Positions 15,929 to 23,929 are shown, numbered from the stretch's first letter. The stretch is 35,492 bases of DNA from Iamia sp052038315 (GCA_052038315.1 JBQGCF010000126.1:1-35492), one strand, 5' to 3'. The notes: a model not told the origin generated them from the letters alone. Numbers and translations: made by a program.

Positions 15929-17881
15929 ATGAGCGGCTTCGAACGTGCCCTGCTGGAGGGCAAGGAGCGCAACGAGCTGAGCCAGATCGCCGAGTCGCTG
16001 GGCAAGAAGCCCCCGGCCCGGGCGAGCAAGGCCAAGATCATCGACCTGATCTTCGAGCTGGCCGGTGTCACCGAGGACGCCGGCGCGGCCGACGAGGCGG
16101 CGCCGCAGCTCGACCTCGACGGCCCGGCCGCCCCTGCGGCCAAGGCCGATGCCGAGCCCGAGCCGGCCGAGGAGGCCGCCGATGACGAGGCGGCCGCGAG
16201 CGCCGACGAGGGCGACGATGCCGAGGACGACGACGGGTCCGCCGACGAGGCCCCGACGGGCCGGGATCGCAGCCGGGGCGAGGCCAGCAGCAACGGCCGG
16301 GCCGGCCAGGGCGGTCGCAACCAGGGCGGCGGCCAGTCCGGGCCGGGCGGCGGCCAGGGCGGCGGCGGCCAGCAGCGGAACCAGGACCAGGGGGGCGGCC
16401 AGGGTGGCCGGAACCAGGGTGGCCAGGGCGGTGGCCAGCAGGGCGGCCAGGGCAACCGCAACCAGGGCGGCCAGGACCAGGGCGGCCGCAACCAGGGCGG
16501 CCAGGACCAGGGCGGCCGCAACCAGGGTGGCGGCAACCAGGGCGGCCAGGACCAGGGCGGCCGCAACCAGGGCGGCGGCAACCAGGGCGGTGGGAACCAG
16601 GGCAACCCGAACCAGGCCCAGGGGAACCAGGGCGGCCAGGACCACGACGACGACGGGGACGAGCCCGACGAGGGCAACCGCCGGCGCCGCCGCCGGGGCC
16701 GGGGCCGTGACGGCCAGCCCGAGCAGTTCGACGGCGAGCCGGTCGAGGTCGAGGGCCTGCTCGACCTGCGCGACGACGGCTACGGCTTCCTCCGCCTGCG
16801 GGGCTACCTCCCCAGCGCCGACGACGTCTACGTCTCGGTCAAGCAGGTCCGGCAGTTCGGCCTCCGCAAGGGCGACACGGTCACCGGCAAGAGCCGCCCG
16901 GCGTCCCGCAACGAGAAGAACCCGGCCCTGCTCCAGATCGACGCCGTCAACGGCAAGGCCCCCGACGCCGGTCGCGACCGCCGCCGCTTCGACGAGCTGA
17001 CGCCGCTGTTCCCCGACGAGCGCCTCACCCTCGAGACCGAGGGCGCGGCCGCCACCATGACCACCCGCATCATCGACCTCCTCGCCCCGATCGGGAAGGG
17101 CCAGCGGGGCCTGATCGTGTCGCCGCCCAAGGCGGGCAAGACGACGATCATGAAGCAGATCGCCCGGTCGATCGAGCTCAACAGCCCGGACGTCGAGCTG
17201 ATCGTGCTGCTCGTCGACGAGCGCCCCGAGGAGGTCACCGACATGCGGCGGTGGCTGATCAAGGGCGAGGTGGCGGCCTCGACCTTCGACCGGCCCAGCG
17301 AGGAGCACATCCAGGTCGCCGAGCTGGTGATCGAGAAGGCCAAGCGCCAGGTCGAGGAGGGCAAGGACGTCGTCATCATCCTCGACGGCATCACCCGCCT
17401 GGCCCGGGCCTACAACCTGGCCGCCCCGCCGAGCGGCCGGATCATGTCCGGTGGCATCGACGCCGCCGCCCTCTACCCGCCGAAGAGGTTCTTCGGCGCC
17501 GCCCGCAACGCCGAGGAGGGTGGCTCGCTCACCATCCTCGCCACCGCCCTGGTCGAGACCGGGTCGAAGATGGACGAGCACATCTTCGAGGAGTTCAAGG
17601 GCACCGGGAACATGGAGCTGCGGCTGAGCCGGCGCCTGGCCGAGCGACGGGTCTTCCCCGCCATCGACGTCGACGCCAGCTCGACCCGCCACGAGGAGCT
17701 GCTGTTCGAGCGGCGCCAGGTCACCCAGGTCGACACCCTCCGCAAGGTGCTCGGCGCGGTCAAGGACGGCGAGGGGGCCAGCGACGCCGCCGCCCTCGAG
17801 CTGCTCCTCGACCGGCTCAAGACCTTCAAGACCAACAAGGAGTTCCTCGACGAGGTCGGCAAGGCCCGGGCCACGAGCTGA
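15929..17881 (+). CDS. rho: Transcription termination factor Rho with long Gly/Gln/Asn-rich insert
   Basis: The 650-residue hexameric RNA helicase ends transcription. Residues 1-46 form the Rho N-terminal helical bundle. Residues 48-126 are acidic and low in complexity. Residues 127-238 are almost only Gly, Gln, Asn, Arg and Asp in repeats. Residues 248-260 are an Arg-rich patch. Residues 275-325 form the cold-shock RNA-binding domain (DDGYGFLR). The motor domain follows with P-loop SPPKAGKT (398-405), Walker B ILDGITRLARAYN (484-496; most homologues have DSIT), Q-loop region SGGIDAAAL (507-515) and RLSRRLAERR. E. coli Rho has 419 residues, so the insert accounts for the extra length. The ATG at 15929 is preceded by GCGAGGAA and starts the conserved domain; the open frame further upstream is leader. 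Confidence 0.97.
   Translation: MSGFERALLEGKERNELSQIAESLGKKPPARASKAKIIDLIFELAGVTEDAGAADEAAPQLDLDGPAAPAAKADAEPEPAEEAADDEAAASADEGDDAEDDDGSADEAPTGRDRSRGEASSNGRAGQGGRNQGGGQSGPGGGQGGGGQQRNQDQGGGQGGRNQGGQGGGQQGGQGNRNQGGQDQGGRNQGGQDQGGRNQGGGNQGGQDQGGRNQGGGNQGGGNQGNPNQAQGNQGGQDHDDDGDEPDEGNRRRRRRGRGRDGQPEQFDGEPVEVEGLLDLRDDGYGFLRLRGYLPSADDVYVSVKQVRQFGLRKGDTVTGKSRPASRNEKNPALLQIDAVNGKAPDAGRDRRRFDELTPLFPDERLTLETEGAAATMTTRIIDLLAPIGKGQRGLIVSPPKAGKTTIMKQIARSIELNSPDVELIVLLVDERPEEVTDMRRWLIKGEVAASTFDRPSEEHIQVAELVIEKAKRQVEEGKDVVIILDGITRLARAYNLAAPPSGRIMSGGIDAAALYPPKRFFGAARNAEEGGSLTILATALVETGSKMDEHIFEEFKGTGNMELRLSRRLAERRVFPAIDVDASSTRHEELLFERRQVTQVDTLRKVLGAVKDGEGASDAAALELLLDRLKTFKTNKEFLDEVGKARATS
16461..16565 (+). 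repeat. 30-bp in-frame tandem repeats inside rho
   Basis: Three identical 30-bp copies lie at 16461-16490, 16491-16520 and 16536-16565, the last offset by a 15-bp half unit. They encode units of Gln-Gly-Gly-Gln-Asp-Gln-Gly-Gly-Arg-Asn. Degenerate copies continue on both sides (about 16307-16642). The 15/30-bp steps keep the frame, so copy number can vary without breaking the gene. Confidence 0.85.
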
Positions 17882-17948
17882 CCCGCGGGAGCCGGCCGGG
17901 CTGTGGGAATACGGCCTGGTTGAGGCAGGATGGAAGACCTTCGTCGGA

Positions 17949-17968
17949 GCCCCGCTCGGAACCGGGGC
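17949..17968 (+). promoter_or_regulatory. Hairpin in the rpmE leader
   Basis: GCCCCG (17949-17954) and CGGGGC (17963-17968) form a 6-bp GC stem with an 8-nt loop, 26 nt before the rpmE start. Structured leaders bound by the ribosomal protein are described for L31 genes in several groups, including Actinobacteria. Only this hairpin is visible here, and a match to that family was not tested. Confidence 0.35.
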
Positions 17969-17994
17969 CACAGAGACGAGAACTGGAGACACCC

Positions 17995-18225
17995 ATGAAG
18001 ACCGACATCCACCCCACGTACACCGAGACCACGGTGTCGTGCTCGTGCGGCAACTCGTTCGTCACCCGGTCCACCAGCGACTCGGTGCGCGTCGAGCTCT
18101 GCAACGAGTGCCACCCCTTCTACACCGGCAAGCAGAAGCTGGTGGACACCGGTGGCCGCATCGACCGCTTCGAGCGCCGCTACGGCGCCCGCAAGGGCAA
18201 GGCCAAGGCCGCCGACTCGGAGTGA
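17995..18225 (+). CDS. rpmE: Ribosomal protein L31, zinc-binding form
   Basis: The 76-residue large-subunit protein starts MKTDIHPTY and carries Cys16, Cys18, Cys36 and Cys39 (CSC and CNEC), the zinc-binding C+ form. It continues with HPFYTGKQ and a basic C-terminal tail. GGAG lies shortly before the ATG. It follows rho at 113 bp with a structured leader. Its TGA overlaps the GTG of the next gene, which couples the two. The C+ form suggests a zinc-free L31 paralogue may exist elsewhere in the genome, but none is in the window. Confidence 0.96.
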   Translation: MKTDIHPTYTETTVSCSCGNSFVTRSTSDSVRVELCNECHPFYTGKQKLVDTGGRIDRFERRYGARKGKAKAADSE

Positions 18226-19232
18226 GCCTCGGCTCGGAGCAGCGGGCGGCGCTCAACGCCGCCAAGCTCAGAGCCCTGACCAGGGGCCGCGTCGGTGACG
18301 ACGCGGCCCCTGGCGCGCTCCCGGGCGGGGCCGCGCTGACCGACGGGACGACGGCCTGGGTGCTGCTCGGCGCCGACGCCGACCGCAACCTCGGCGCCGC
18401 CCTGGCCTGGGCCCGTCGCCAGGCCGCCGAGGCCCTGCACGTCGTGGTCGACGACCCCGACGCCGCCGGCCTCCTCGCCCGCCGGGCCGCCCTGTTCGCC
18501 TCCGCCCCGACGGTCTGGCGGGCCGACGGGCCCGACCTGCACCCGGTCGCCGCCGTCGCCCCGGCCCCGCTGCGGCCCGTCCCCGATGCCGCCGACCTGC
18601 GCAGCCTGCTCCAGGAGGCCGGGCTGGCGATCGTCGAGGAGGACGGCGTCATCCTCGGCGAGCTGCTGGGTCTCGAGGTGGCCCGGATCACCCCGACCGA
18701 CGATGGCCCGGTGCTCGAGGTCGGCGTCGGCCGCTTCGACCGGGAGCTGACCGAGATGGCCCACGCCCACCTGGCGCCGGCCGACCGCCTGCACCGGGCG
18801 GTGGAGATCGTCGACCGCTACCGCCGGCCCGGCGCCCCGCCCCACCCGCGCAACCAGCTGGTGCCCGAGCGCTGGATGCGGGCCGCCCTCGTCGCCGACC
18901 CGGCCCGGATCGACGTCGCCGGCCTCCGCCCCGTCCCCTCGGCGGTGGGCCGGGCCAACCTGAAGGACACCGGCGTGGCCACCGCCGTCGGGCTCGACCG
19001 GGCCGGCGAGGCGGTCGTGGTCACCTGCTCGACGGGCGTCGACCTCGACCTCGTCCCGGCGGCGGCCGACGACCGCGCCGCCCGGGCCCCCGGGGCGCGC
19101 CTGCTGCTCGCCGTCCCCGCCCGCGACGCGCTGCCCCTCACCCGGGACCTGGCCGCCCGGCTCGACCCGCCGGCCGAGGTCGTCCCCCTGGAGGGGGAGT
19201 GGCAGATCAGCTGGAGCGCGGCGGGACCGTGA
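18222..19232 (+). CDS. Conserved actinobacterial protein of unknown function
   Basis: The 336-residue protein is not recognised. It starts at a GTG that overlaps the rpmE stop (GTGA), giving VSLGSEQRAALNAAK. It has no signal peptide and no clear membrane segment. It is Ala/Arg/Asp-rich, with alternating hydrophobic strands and helices (TAWVLLGADADRNLG near 45; VLEVGVGRFDRELTEM near 165). The segment RRPGAPPHPRNQLVPERWMR (about 205) looks like a conserved core with charged residues. Codon usage and GC3 resemble the neighbours, which supports a real gene. The 3' end overlaps the convergent DUF3817 gene by 26 bp. Coupling with rpmE suggests co-expression with ribosomal genes, not a shared function. 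Confidence 0.75.
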   Translation: MSLGSEQRAALNAAKLRALTRGRVGDDAAPGALPGGAALTDGTTAWVLLGADADRNLGAALAWARRQAAEALHVVVDDPDAAGLLARRAALFASAPTVWRADGPDLHPVAAVAPAPLRPVPDAADLRSLLQEAGLAIVEEDGVILGELLGLEVARITPTDDGPVLEVGVGRFDRELTEMAHAHLAPADRLHRAVEIVDRYRRPGAPPHPRNQLVPERWMRAALVADPARIDVAGLRPVPSAVGRANLKDTGVATAVGLDRAGEAVVVTCSTGVDLDLVPAAADDRAARAPGARLLLAVPARDALPLTRDLAARLDPPAEVVPLEGEWQISWSAAGP

Positions 19233-19539
19233 CCAGCTTCCGCTCGACGTAGTAGCCGCCGAGCGGGATGGCGCCGAGCACGAGGGCGAGGACGAGCTGC
19301 TTGCCGGTCCAGCCCTGCTCCTCCCGCCCGATCACGGCCAGGAGGGCGAAGACCAGGTAGAGGGTGCCGTGCACCGGTCCGAGGATCGGCACGCCGCCCT
19401 CGCCGCCCGCCTCGAACACCCGCTTGGCCACGACCCCGCCCAGCAGGACGAGGTACGAGGTGGCCTCGACCAGCGACATGATCTTGAGCGGCTTGGCCAC
19501 CGAGGGCAGCGAGACGACGGGCGTGGTGGGCTCGGTCAC
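19207..19539 (-). CDS. DUF3817 small integral membrane protein
   Basis: The 110-residue protein has the DUF3817 layout: an N-terminal helix with SLVEATSYLVLLGGVV, a loop with PVHGTLYLVFALLAVI (the conserved Pro-Val-His-Gly) and a third helix LVLALVLGAIPLGGYYVE. Three membrane segments are predicted. Function of the family is unknown. The start is a GTG without a ribosome site; CATCCT lies 6 bp before it, so the message may be leaderless. It is convergent on and overlaps the 3' end of the preceding unknown gene. Confidence 0.82.
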   Translation of the reverse strand: MTEPTTPVVSLPSVAKPLKIMSLVEATSYLVLLGGVVAKRVFEAGGEGGVPILGPVHGTLYLVFALLAVIGREEQGWTGKQLVLALVLGAIPLGGYYVERKLVTVPPRSS

Positions 19540-19597
19540 CCCGAGAGGATGACGGCCGCGGGGCCCGTCGTGCCAGACGGGTGAGCGCCCGGCGCGC

Positions 19598-19636
19598 CAT
19601 GATCGCGGGGTGACGACACCCGGTGGCGGTCGCTGA
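19598..19636 (+). promoter_or_regulatory. CATGAT box and 8-codon mini-ORF ahead of the next gene
   Basis: CATGAT (19598-19603) is a plausible -10. Six bases later a GTG (19610) opens a frame of eight codons, V-T-T-P-G-G-G-R, whose TGA (19634-19636) overlaps the ATG of the next gene (TGATG). This could be a leaderless leader peptide that couples translation. Alternatively it is only the 5' leader. Confidence 0.3.
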
Positions 19637-19974
19637 TGGCGGCCCAGTGGGAGCGCTGGCTCCGCTACGCCAAGGCCAAGCTGGACGACACCGTGCGCCG
19701 CGGCGACGCCCGGATGGACCGGCTCGAGGCCGAGCAGGCGGCCCGGGCCGAGGGCAAGCCCTGGCTGAGCGCCGACGGGGCCGCCCCCACCTTCGACGAG
19801 GCCAGGTCCCGCATCGAGCAGCGCGCCGAGCCGGCCGTGCCGCCGGAGCCGGCGGTCGACTTCAACGCCCGGCAGAGGGCGGCCGACGAGCGGCTGCGGG
19901 CCATGCGTCGGGAGCTGGGCCTGGAGGAGGGCGACGCCGACGACGGTCCTGCGCCGCCGCCCACGCCAGGCTGA
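19636..19974 (+). CDS. Small helical protein of unknown function
   Basis: The 112-residue protein has an amphipathic basic N-terminus (AAQWERWLRYAKAKLDD), a helical heptad-like middle with RMDRLEAEQAARAEGKPWL, a segment APTFDEARSRIEQR and an acidic Pro-rich tail ending PAPPPTPG. It has no membrane segment or signal. It resembles short conserved actinobacterial proteins but no function is known to me. It starts at the ATG of TGATG and lacks its own ribosome site. The last 113 bp overlap the 3' end of the convergent membrane-protein gene. Confidence 0.65.
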   Translation: MAAQWERWLRYAKAKLDDTVRRGDARMDRLEAEQAARAEGKPWLSADGAAPTFDEARSRIEQRAEPAVPPEPAVDFNARQRAADERLRAMRRELGLEEGDADDGPAPPPTPG

Positions 19975-21277
19975 TCACCAGCGGCAGCAGGCCCACGCCG
20001 ACCACCGAGACCGTGGCCCAGAAGGCGTAGATGCCGGCGCCGCGGGGCGTCTCCCCGTTCTGCCGGGCCATGGCGCCGAGCCAGTAGCCGGGCAGACCGG
20101 CGATCAGCACCAGGCCGACGCTGTACCAGCGGACCGCCCGCCGGGCCGGGCGCCGGGCGTGGTGCACCAGCGGGGCCGAGACCCAGACGACGACGCCGAC
20201 GGCCGGGGCGTTGATCAGGTGCCGGGGCCAGGCCGCCCGCAGGTCGTGGGGCGGCTCCCACGGCCCGACCGGCACCGACTCCCACCGGCCGCCGGGCTCG
20301 AGCCGCGTCACGCCGTACTCGCCACCTGTCGCCACCGCCCCGCCGTCGACGGCGACGATCTCGGTGCCCAGGACGAAGGTCCGCTCCACGCACGAGCCAC
20401 GTTCCCGGTTGGCGTCCAGCTCCTCCCGGGTCCGCCCGGACAGGGTGGAGACCTCGCGGGTGCCGGAGGGCGACGTCTCGACGATGCGGGTCGGGTCGCG
20501 GTCGTCGATCCGCCAGCAGGTCGCCCCCGAGCAGGCCTCGTGGCGCCAGGACCGGGCGAGGGCGGCGGCCTCCTCCCGGCGCGGCACCGAGCCGGGTGAC
20601 CACGACCGCCCGCCGTCGGTGCTGAGGTACCAGTCGATCCGGACGTCCTCGTCGACCTCGTACCAGACCTGCGGCTCCTCCCCCTCGTCCCGGTCGCGGT
20701 AGCCGAGGGCGGCGGCCAGGGTGCCGTCGTCGAGCTCGGCGACGGTGTCGATCCCGGCGGGGCGGTCGCCGCTCGGGCACGAGGTGGCGGTCATGGCCGG
20801 GACGCTCACCACGACGACGGCCAGGCCGAGGGTGGCCCGCAGCGAGGCCCAGGCCGGGCGGAGGTCGGGAGCGGGCCGCTCGTCGACCCGGCGGAGCAGC
20901 CGGTCGGCGGGGACCAGGGCCACCAGGGCGAGCAGGTCCCACGGGTCGGTGCGGGTGCGGCCGCCGAGCACGGGCACGGCGAGGTCGGCGACGGCGGGCG
21001 AGAGCTTGAGGGCGGCGAAGCCGAGGCCGACCAGCGCCACCGCGGCCCGGCGTCGCCCGAGGGCCAGCCCGGCCAGCACGGCGAGGAGCAGGACGCCGGC
21101 CAGGTCGCTGGCCTTGCCGGTCGCCGTCCGGGCGACGAGGCCGGGCCCGCCGGCCACCCCGCCCGACCACGTCTTGAGCACGCGGTCGTTGACGACCAGG
21201 ACGACCAGGGCGGCGACCACCGCCGGGTGGGCGGCCACCGCCAGCCGCCCGGTCCGGTCCGCGACCCCACCCGCCAT
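19862..21277 (-). CDS. Polytopic membrane protein with extracytoplasmic Asp-box domain
   Basis: The 471-residue protein is not assigned to a known family. It has about five N-terminal membrane helices (within 14-160; the fifth is LRATLGLAVVVVSVPA), then a soluble region of roughly 185 residues, then three C-terminal helices (ending LLPLVISLAWAAAQ). The soluble region contains STDGGRSWSPGS, a typical Asp-box (Ser-x-Asp-x-Gly-x-x-x-Trp), and four or five cysteines (for example EACSGATCW). This suggests a small beta-propeller-like or sialidase-like module on the outer face. The start ATG is preceded by TACGGT at 6 bp and by no ribosome site, so it is likely leaderless. The Arg/Pro-rich last 28 residues are antisense to the neighbouring gene's tail. 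The gene is divergent from prfA. Confidence 0.72.
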   Translation of the reverse strand: MAGGVADRTGRLAVAAHPAVVAALVVLVVNDRVLKTWSGGVAGGPGLVARTATGKASDLAGVLLLAVLAGLALGRRRAAVALVGLGFAALKLSPAVADLAVPVLGGRTRTDPWDLLALVALVPADRLLRRVDERPAPDLRPAWASLRATLGLAVVVVSVPAMTATSCPSGDRPAGIDTVAELDDGTLAAALGYRDRDEGEEPQVWYEVDEDVRIDWYLSTDGGRSWSPGSVPRREEAAALARSWRHEACSGATCWRIDDRDPTRIVETSPSGTREVSTLSGRTREELDANRERGSCVERTFVLGTEIVAVDGGAVATGGEYGVTRLEPGGRWESVPVGPWEPPHDLRAAWPRHLINAPAVGVVVWVSAPLVHHARRPARRAVRWYSVGLVLIAGLPGYWLGAMARQNGETPRGAGIYAFWATVSVVGVGLLPLVISLAWAAAQDRRRRRPPPGPAPDAWPAAARRPPSAGR

Positions 21278-21283
21278 GGCGTG

Positions 21284-21338
21284 ACCGTAGCGCCACGCCC
21301 CGTGGCCCTGCGGGCGGCGGGGCGCCCCCCGCTACCGT
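21284..21338. promoter_or_regulatory. Divergent leaderless promoter boxes (membrane protein / prfA)
   Basis: On the plus strand TACCGT (21333-21338) lies 7 bp before the prfA ATG. On the minus strand TACGGT (21289-21284) lies 6 bp before the ATG at 21277. Neither start has a Shine-Dalgarno sequence. Both fit the actinobacterial leaderless layout, TANNNT followed by the start codon as first transcribed base. No clear -35 is seen. Confidence 0.5.
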
Positions 21339-21345
21339 GGCCCGG

Positions 21346-22410
21346 ATGCTGGAGCGACTGGACGAGCTGGCCCGCGAGCTGGCCGACGTCGAGGCCCGGC
21401 TGTCCGATCCCGACGTCTACGCCGACCAGGCCCGGTCGGCCGACCTGGCCCGCCGGCACAAGGAGCTGGAGGCCATCGTCTCCCGGTCCCGGCAGCTGCA
21501 GGGCCGGACCGACGACCTGGCCACGGCCCGCGAGATGTACGCCGAGGCCGACGGCGACGACCGGGCCGAGCTCAAGCAGGAGCTCGACGAGGCCGAGGCC
21601 GACATCGCCCGCCTCACCGACGAGATCCGGGTGCTCCTCCTGCCCCGCGACCCCAACGACGACCGCAACGTGATCGTCGAGGTCCGGGGGGCCGAGGGCG
21701 GCGAGGAGGCCAACCTCTTCGCCCGGGACCTGTTCGAGATGTACAAGGCGTGGATCGCCGACAAGGGCTGGGCCCTCAGCGTGATGGAGGCCGAGCCCTC
21801 GCCCATGGGCGGCTACGAGCAGGTCACCTTCCAGGTGAAGGGCGACGGCGCCTGGTCGCACCTCAAGCACGAGGGCGGCCCGCACCGGGTCCAGCGGGTG
21901 CCGGTCACCGAGTCGCAGGGCCGCATCCACACCAGCTCGGCCACCGTCACCGTGCTCCCCGAGGCTGACGAGGTCGACGTCCAGATCGACCCCAACGACC
22001 TGCAGATCGACGTCTACCGCTCGTCCGGCCCGGGCGGCCAGTCGGTCAACACCACCGACTCGGCCGTCCGCATCACCCACCTGCCCACCGGCGTGGTCGT
22101 GTCGATGCAGGACGAGAAGAGCCAGCTCCAGAACAAGGAGAAGGCCCTGCGGGTGCTGCGCAGCCGGCTGCTGCGGGCCGCCCAGGAGGAGGCCGAGTCC
22201 GAGGCGTCCGAGGCCCGGCGCAGCCAGGTCGGCGGGGGCGGGCGCAGCGAGAAGATCCGGACCTACAACTTCAAGGAGAACCGGGTCTCCGACCACCGCA
22301 TCGGGCTCACCCTCTACAAGCTGGACAAGGTCCTGGCCGGCGATCTCGACGACGTGAGCGACGCCCTGGTCGCCGACGAGCAGACCCGCCGCCTCACCGA
22401 GCACACGTGA
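21346..22410 (+). CDS. prfA: Peptide chain release factor 1
   Basis: The 354-residue factor reads UAA and UAG and releases the peptide. The codon-recognition tripeptide is PVT (186-188, within VPVTESQGRIH) and the catalytic motif is GGQ (230-232, within SSGPGGQSVN). RF2 would have SPF instead of PxT. The ATG at 21346 (MLERLDELA) is the natural family start; the in-frame GTG at 21337 lies inside the putative -10 box. The stop overlaps the prmC start (GTGA). Its neighbour PrmC methylates the GGQ glutamine, so the pair is a functional unit. Confidence 0.97.
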   Translation: MLERLDELARELADVEARLSDPDVYADQARSADLARRHKELEAIVSRSRQLQGRTDDLATAREMYAEADGDDRAELKQELDEAEADIARLTDEIRVLLLPRDPNDDRNVIVEVRGAEGGEEANLFARDLFEMYKAWIADKGWALSVMEAEPSPMGGYEQVTFQVKGDGAWSHLKHEGGPHRVQRVPVTESQGRIHTSSATVTVLPEADEVDVQIDPNDLQIDVYRSSGPGGQSVNTTDSAVRITHLPTGVVVSMQDEKSQLQNKEKALRVLRSRLLRAAQEEAESEASEARRSQVGGGGRSEKIRTYNFKENRVSDHRIGLTLYKLDKVLAGDLDDVSDALVADEQTRRLTEHT

Positions 22411-23309
22411 CCGACGACGACCTCGACGGCACGGTCGCCTGGCGGGCGCTCCTCGCCGAGGCGACCGGGACCCTCGCCGCCGCCGGGATCCAGGGCGCCG
22501 CGGTCGACGCCCGCCGCATCGTCGAGGAGGCCACCGGCCACGACGGCGCCGCCCTGCTGGCCCACCTCGACGACCTGGCGACGGTGCGGGGCGTGGCCGC
22601 CCTCGACGCCATGGTCGCCCGCCGGGTCGCCGGCGAGCCGCTGCAGTACGTCCTCGGCCGCTGGGGGTTCCGCCGCCTGGACCTGATGGTCGACCGCCGG
22701 GTGCTGATCCCCCGGCCCGAGACCGAGGGCGTGGTCGACCACGTCCTGGCCGAGCTCGACCGCCGGGCCGGCGCCGACCCGACCGCCGCGCCGCCCGTCG
22801 TCGTCGACCTGGGGTGCGGCTCGGGCGCCATCGGCCTGGCCGTGGCCGCCGAGCGCCGGGGCACCGAGGTCCACCTGGTCGACGTGTCGGCCGACGCCGT
22901 GGCCGTGACCCGGGCCAACCTGGCCGGGCTGGGCGTGGCCGGCAGCACCGTCACCGTCCACGAGGGCTGGTGGTTCACCCCGCTCCCGCCGGACCGGGCC
23001 GGCCGGGTCGACGTGGTCGTGGCCAACCCGCCCTACGTCGGCACCGACGAGCCCCTCCCCCCGGTCGTGGTCGACTGGGAGCCGGCCGGCGCCCTCGTGT
23101 CCGGCCCCACCGGGCTGGAGGCGGTCGAGGCGATCCTGGCCGAGGTGGGGGACTGGCTGGTCCCCGGCGGCCTGCTCGTCGTCGAGATCGGCGCCGCCCA
23201 GGGACCGAGCGCGGCGGCCGCGGCCGAGGCCGCCGGCCTGGTCGAGGTCGAGGTCCGTCCCGACCTGGCCGGTCGGGACCGGGCCCTCGTCGCCCGGAGG
23301 CCGGCATGA
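22407..23309 (+). CDS. prmC: Release-factor glutamine N5-methyltransferase
   Basis: The 300-residue SAM-dependent enzyme methylates the GGQ glutamine of release factors. An N-terminal helical domain (1-80, with GEPLQYVLG at the domain junction) recognises the factor. The Rossmann domain has DLGCGSG (134-140) for SAM and NPPY (207-210), the amide-nitrogen methyltransferase motif. It starts at a GTG overlapping the prfA stop and ends in an ATGA overlap with tsaC. This is the standard prfA-prmC-tsaC operon. Confidence 0.95.
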   Translation: MTDDDLDGTVAWRALLAEATGTLAAAGIQGAAVDARRIVEEATGHDGAALLAHLDDLATVRGVAALDAMVARRVAGEPLQYVLGRWGFRRLDLMVDRRVLIPRPETEGVVDHVLAELDRRAGADPTAAPPVVVDLGCGSGAIGLAVAAERRGTEVHLVDVSADAVAVTRANLAGLGVAGSTVTVHEGWWFTPLPPDRAGRVDVVVANPPYVGTDEPLPPVVVDWEPAGALVSGPTGLEAVEAILAEVGDWLVPGGLLVVEIGAAQGPSAAAAAEAAGLVEVEVRPDLAGRDRALVARRPA

Positions 23310-23917
23310 CCGCTCCGGACCCCGACGTCGACCGGGACCTGGTCGACCGGCTGGTGGCCGCGCTGCTCGCCGGCGAGCCGGTCGTCGTCCCCACCGACAC
23401 TGTCTACGGCGTCGCCGCCCTGCCCTCGGTCGCCGGGGCCACGGCCCGGCTCTACGCCCTCAAGGACCGGCGGCCCGAGGTGCCCCTGGCCGTGCTGGTC
23501 GGTGCGCCGGCCGACCTCGCCGCGGTGGCCGCCGACGTCGACGGGCGGACGGCGGCGCTGGTCGAGCGGCACTGGCCCGGCGCCCTCACCGTCGTCGTCC
23601 GCCGCCACCCCGACCTGGCCGGCTGGGACCTGGGCGGCGACCCCGGCACCATCGGCGTCCGCTGCCCGGCCAGCGCCCTGGTCCGGGCCGTGGCCGCCCG
23701 CACCGGTCCCATCGCCACCACCAGCGCCAACCGCCACGGCGAGCCCACGCCGACCGCGGCGGCCGCGGCGGCCGCCTCGCTGACCGCCCCGGTGGCGGTG
23801 GTGGCCGACGGCGGGACCCTCGCCGGCACCGCCTCGTCGGTGGTCGACCTCACCGGCCCCGCCCCCGTCCTCCTGCGCCAGGGCGAGCTGACGGCGGCCG
23901 ACCTCGGCCTGACCTGA
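23306..23917 (+). CDS. tsaC: L-threonylcarbamoyladenylate synthase
   Basis: The 203-residue TsaC/YrdC/Sua5 domain protein makes threonylcarbamoyl-AMP from Thr, bicarbonate and ATP for the tRNA modification t6A. Motifs are PTDTVYG (29-35), LKDRRPEVPLAVLV (52-65, the Lys-x-Arg substrate site) and TTSANRHGEPTP (138-149). It lacks the extra Sua5 C-terminal domain. Translation is coupled to prmC through ATGA. A short hairpin, CCACC (23930-23934) with GGTGG (23941-23945), follows the stop and may end the operon. Confidence 0.94.
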   Translation: MTAPDPDVDRDLVDRLVAALLAGEPVVVPTDTVYGVAALPSVAGATARLYALKDRRPEVPLAVLVGAPADLAAVAADVDGRTAALVERHWPGALTVVVRRHPDLAGWDLGGDPGTIGVRCPASALVRAVAARTGPIATTSANRHGEPTPTAAAAAAASLTAPVAVVADGGTLAGTASSVVDLTGPAPVLLRQGELTAADLGLT

Positions 23918-23929
23918 CCGCCGGTGAGG

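Noticed and set aside
16307..16642. CRISPR-like array of short repeats
   Set aside because: The repeats are directly adjacent, 15/30 bp in period, keep the reading frame and code for the Gly/Gln/Asn-rich insert of Rho; there are no unique spacers.
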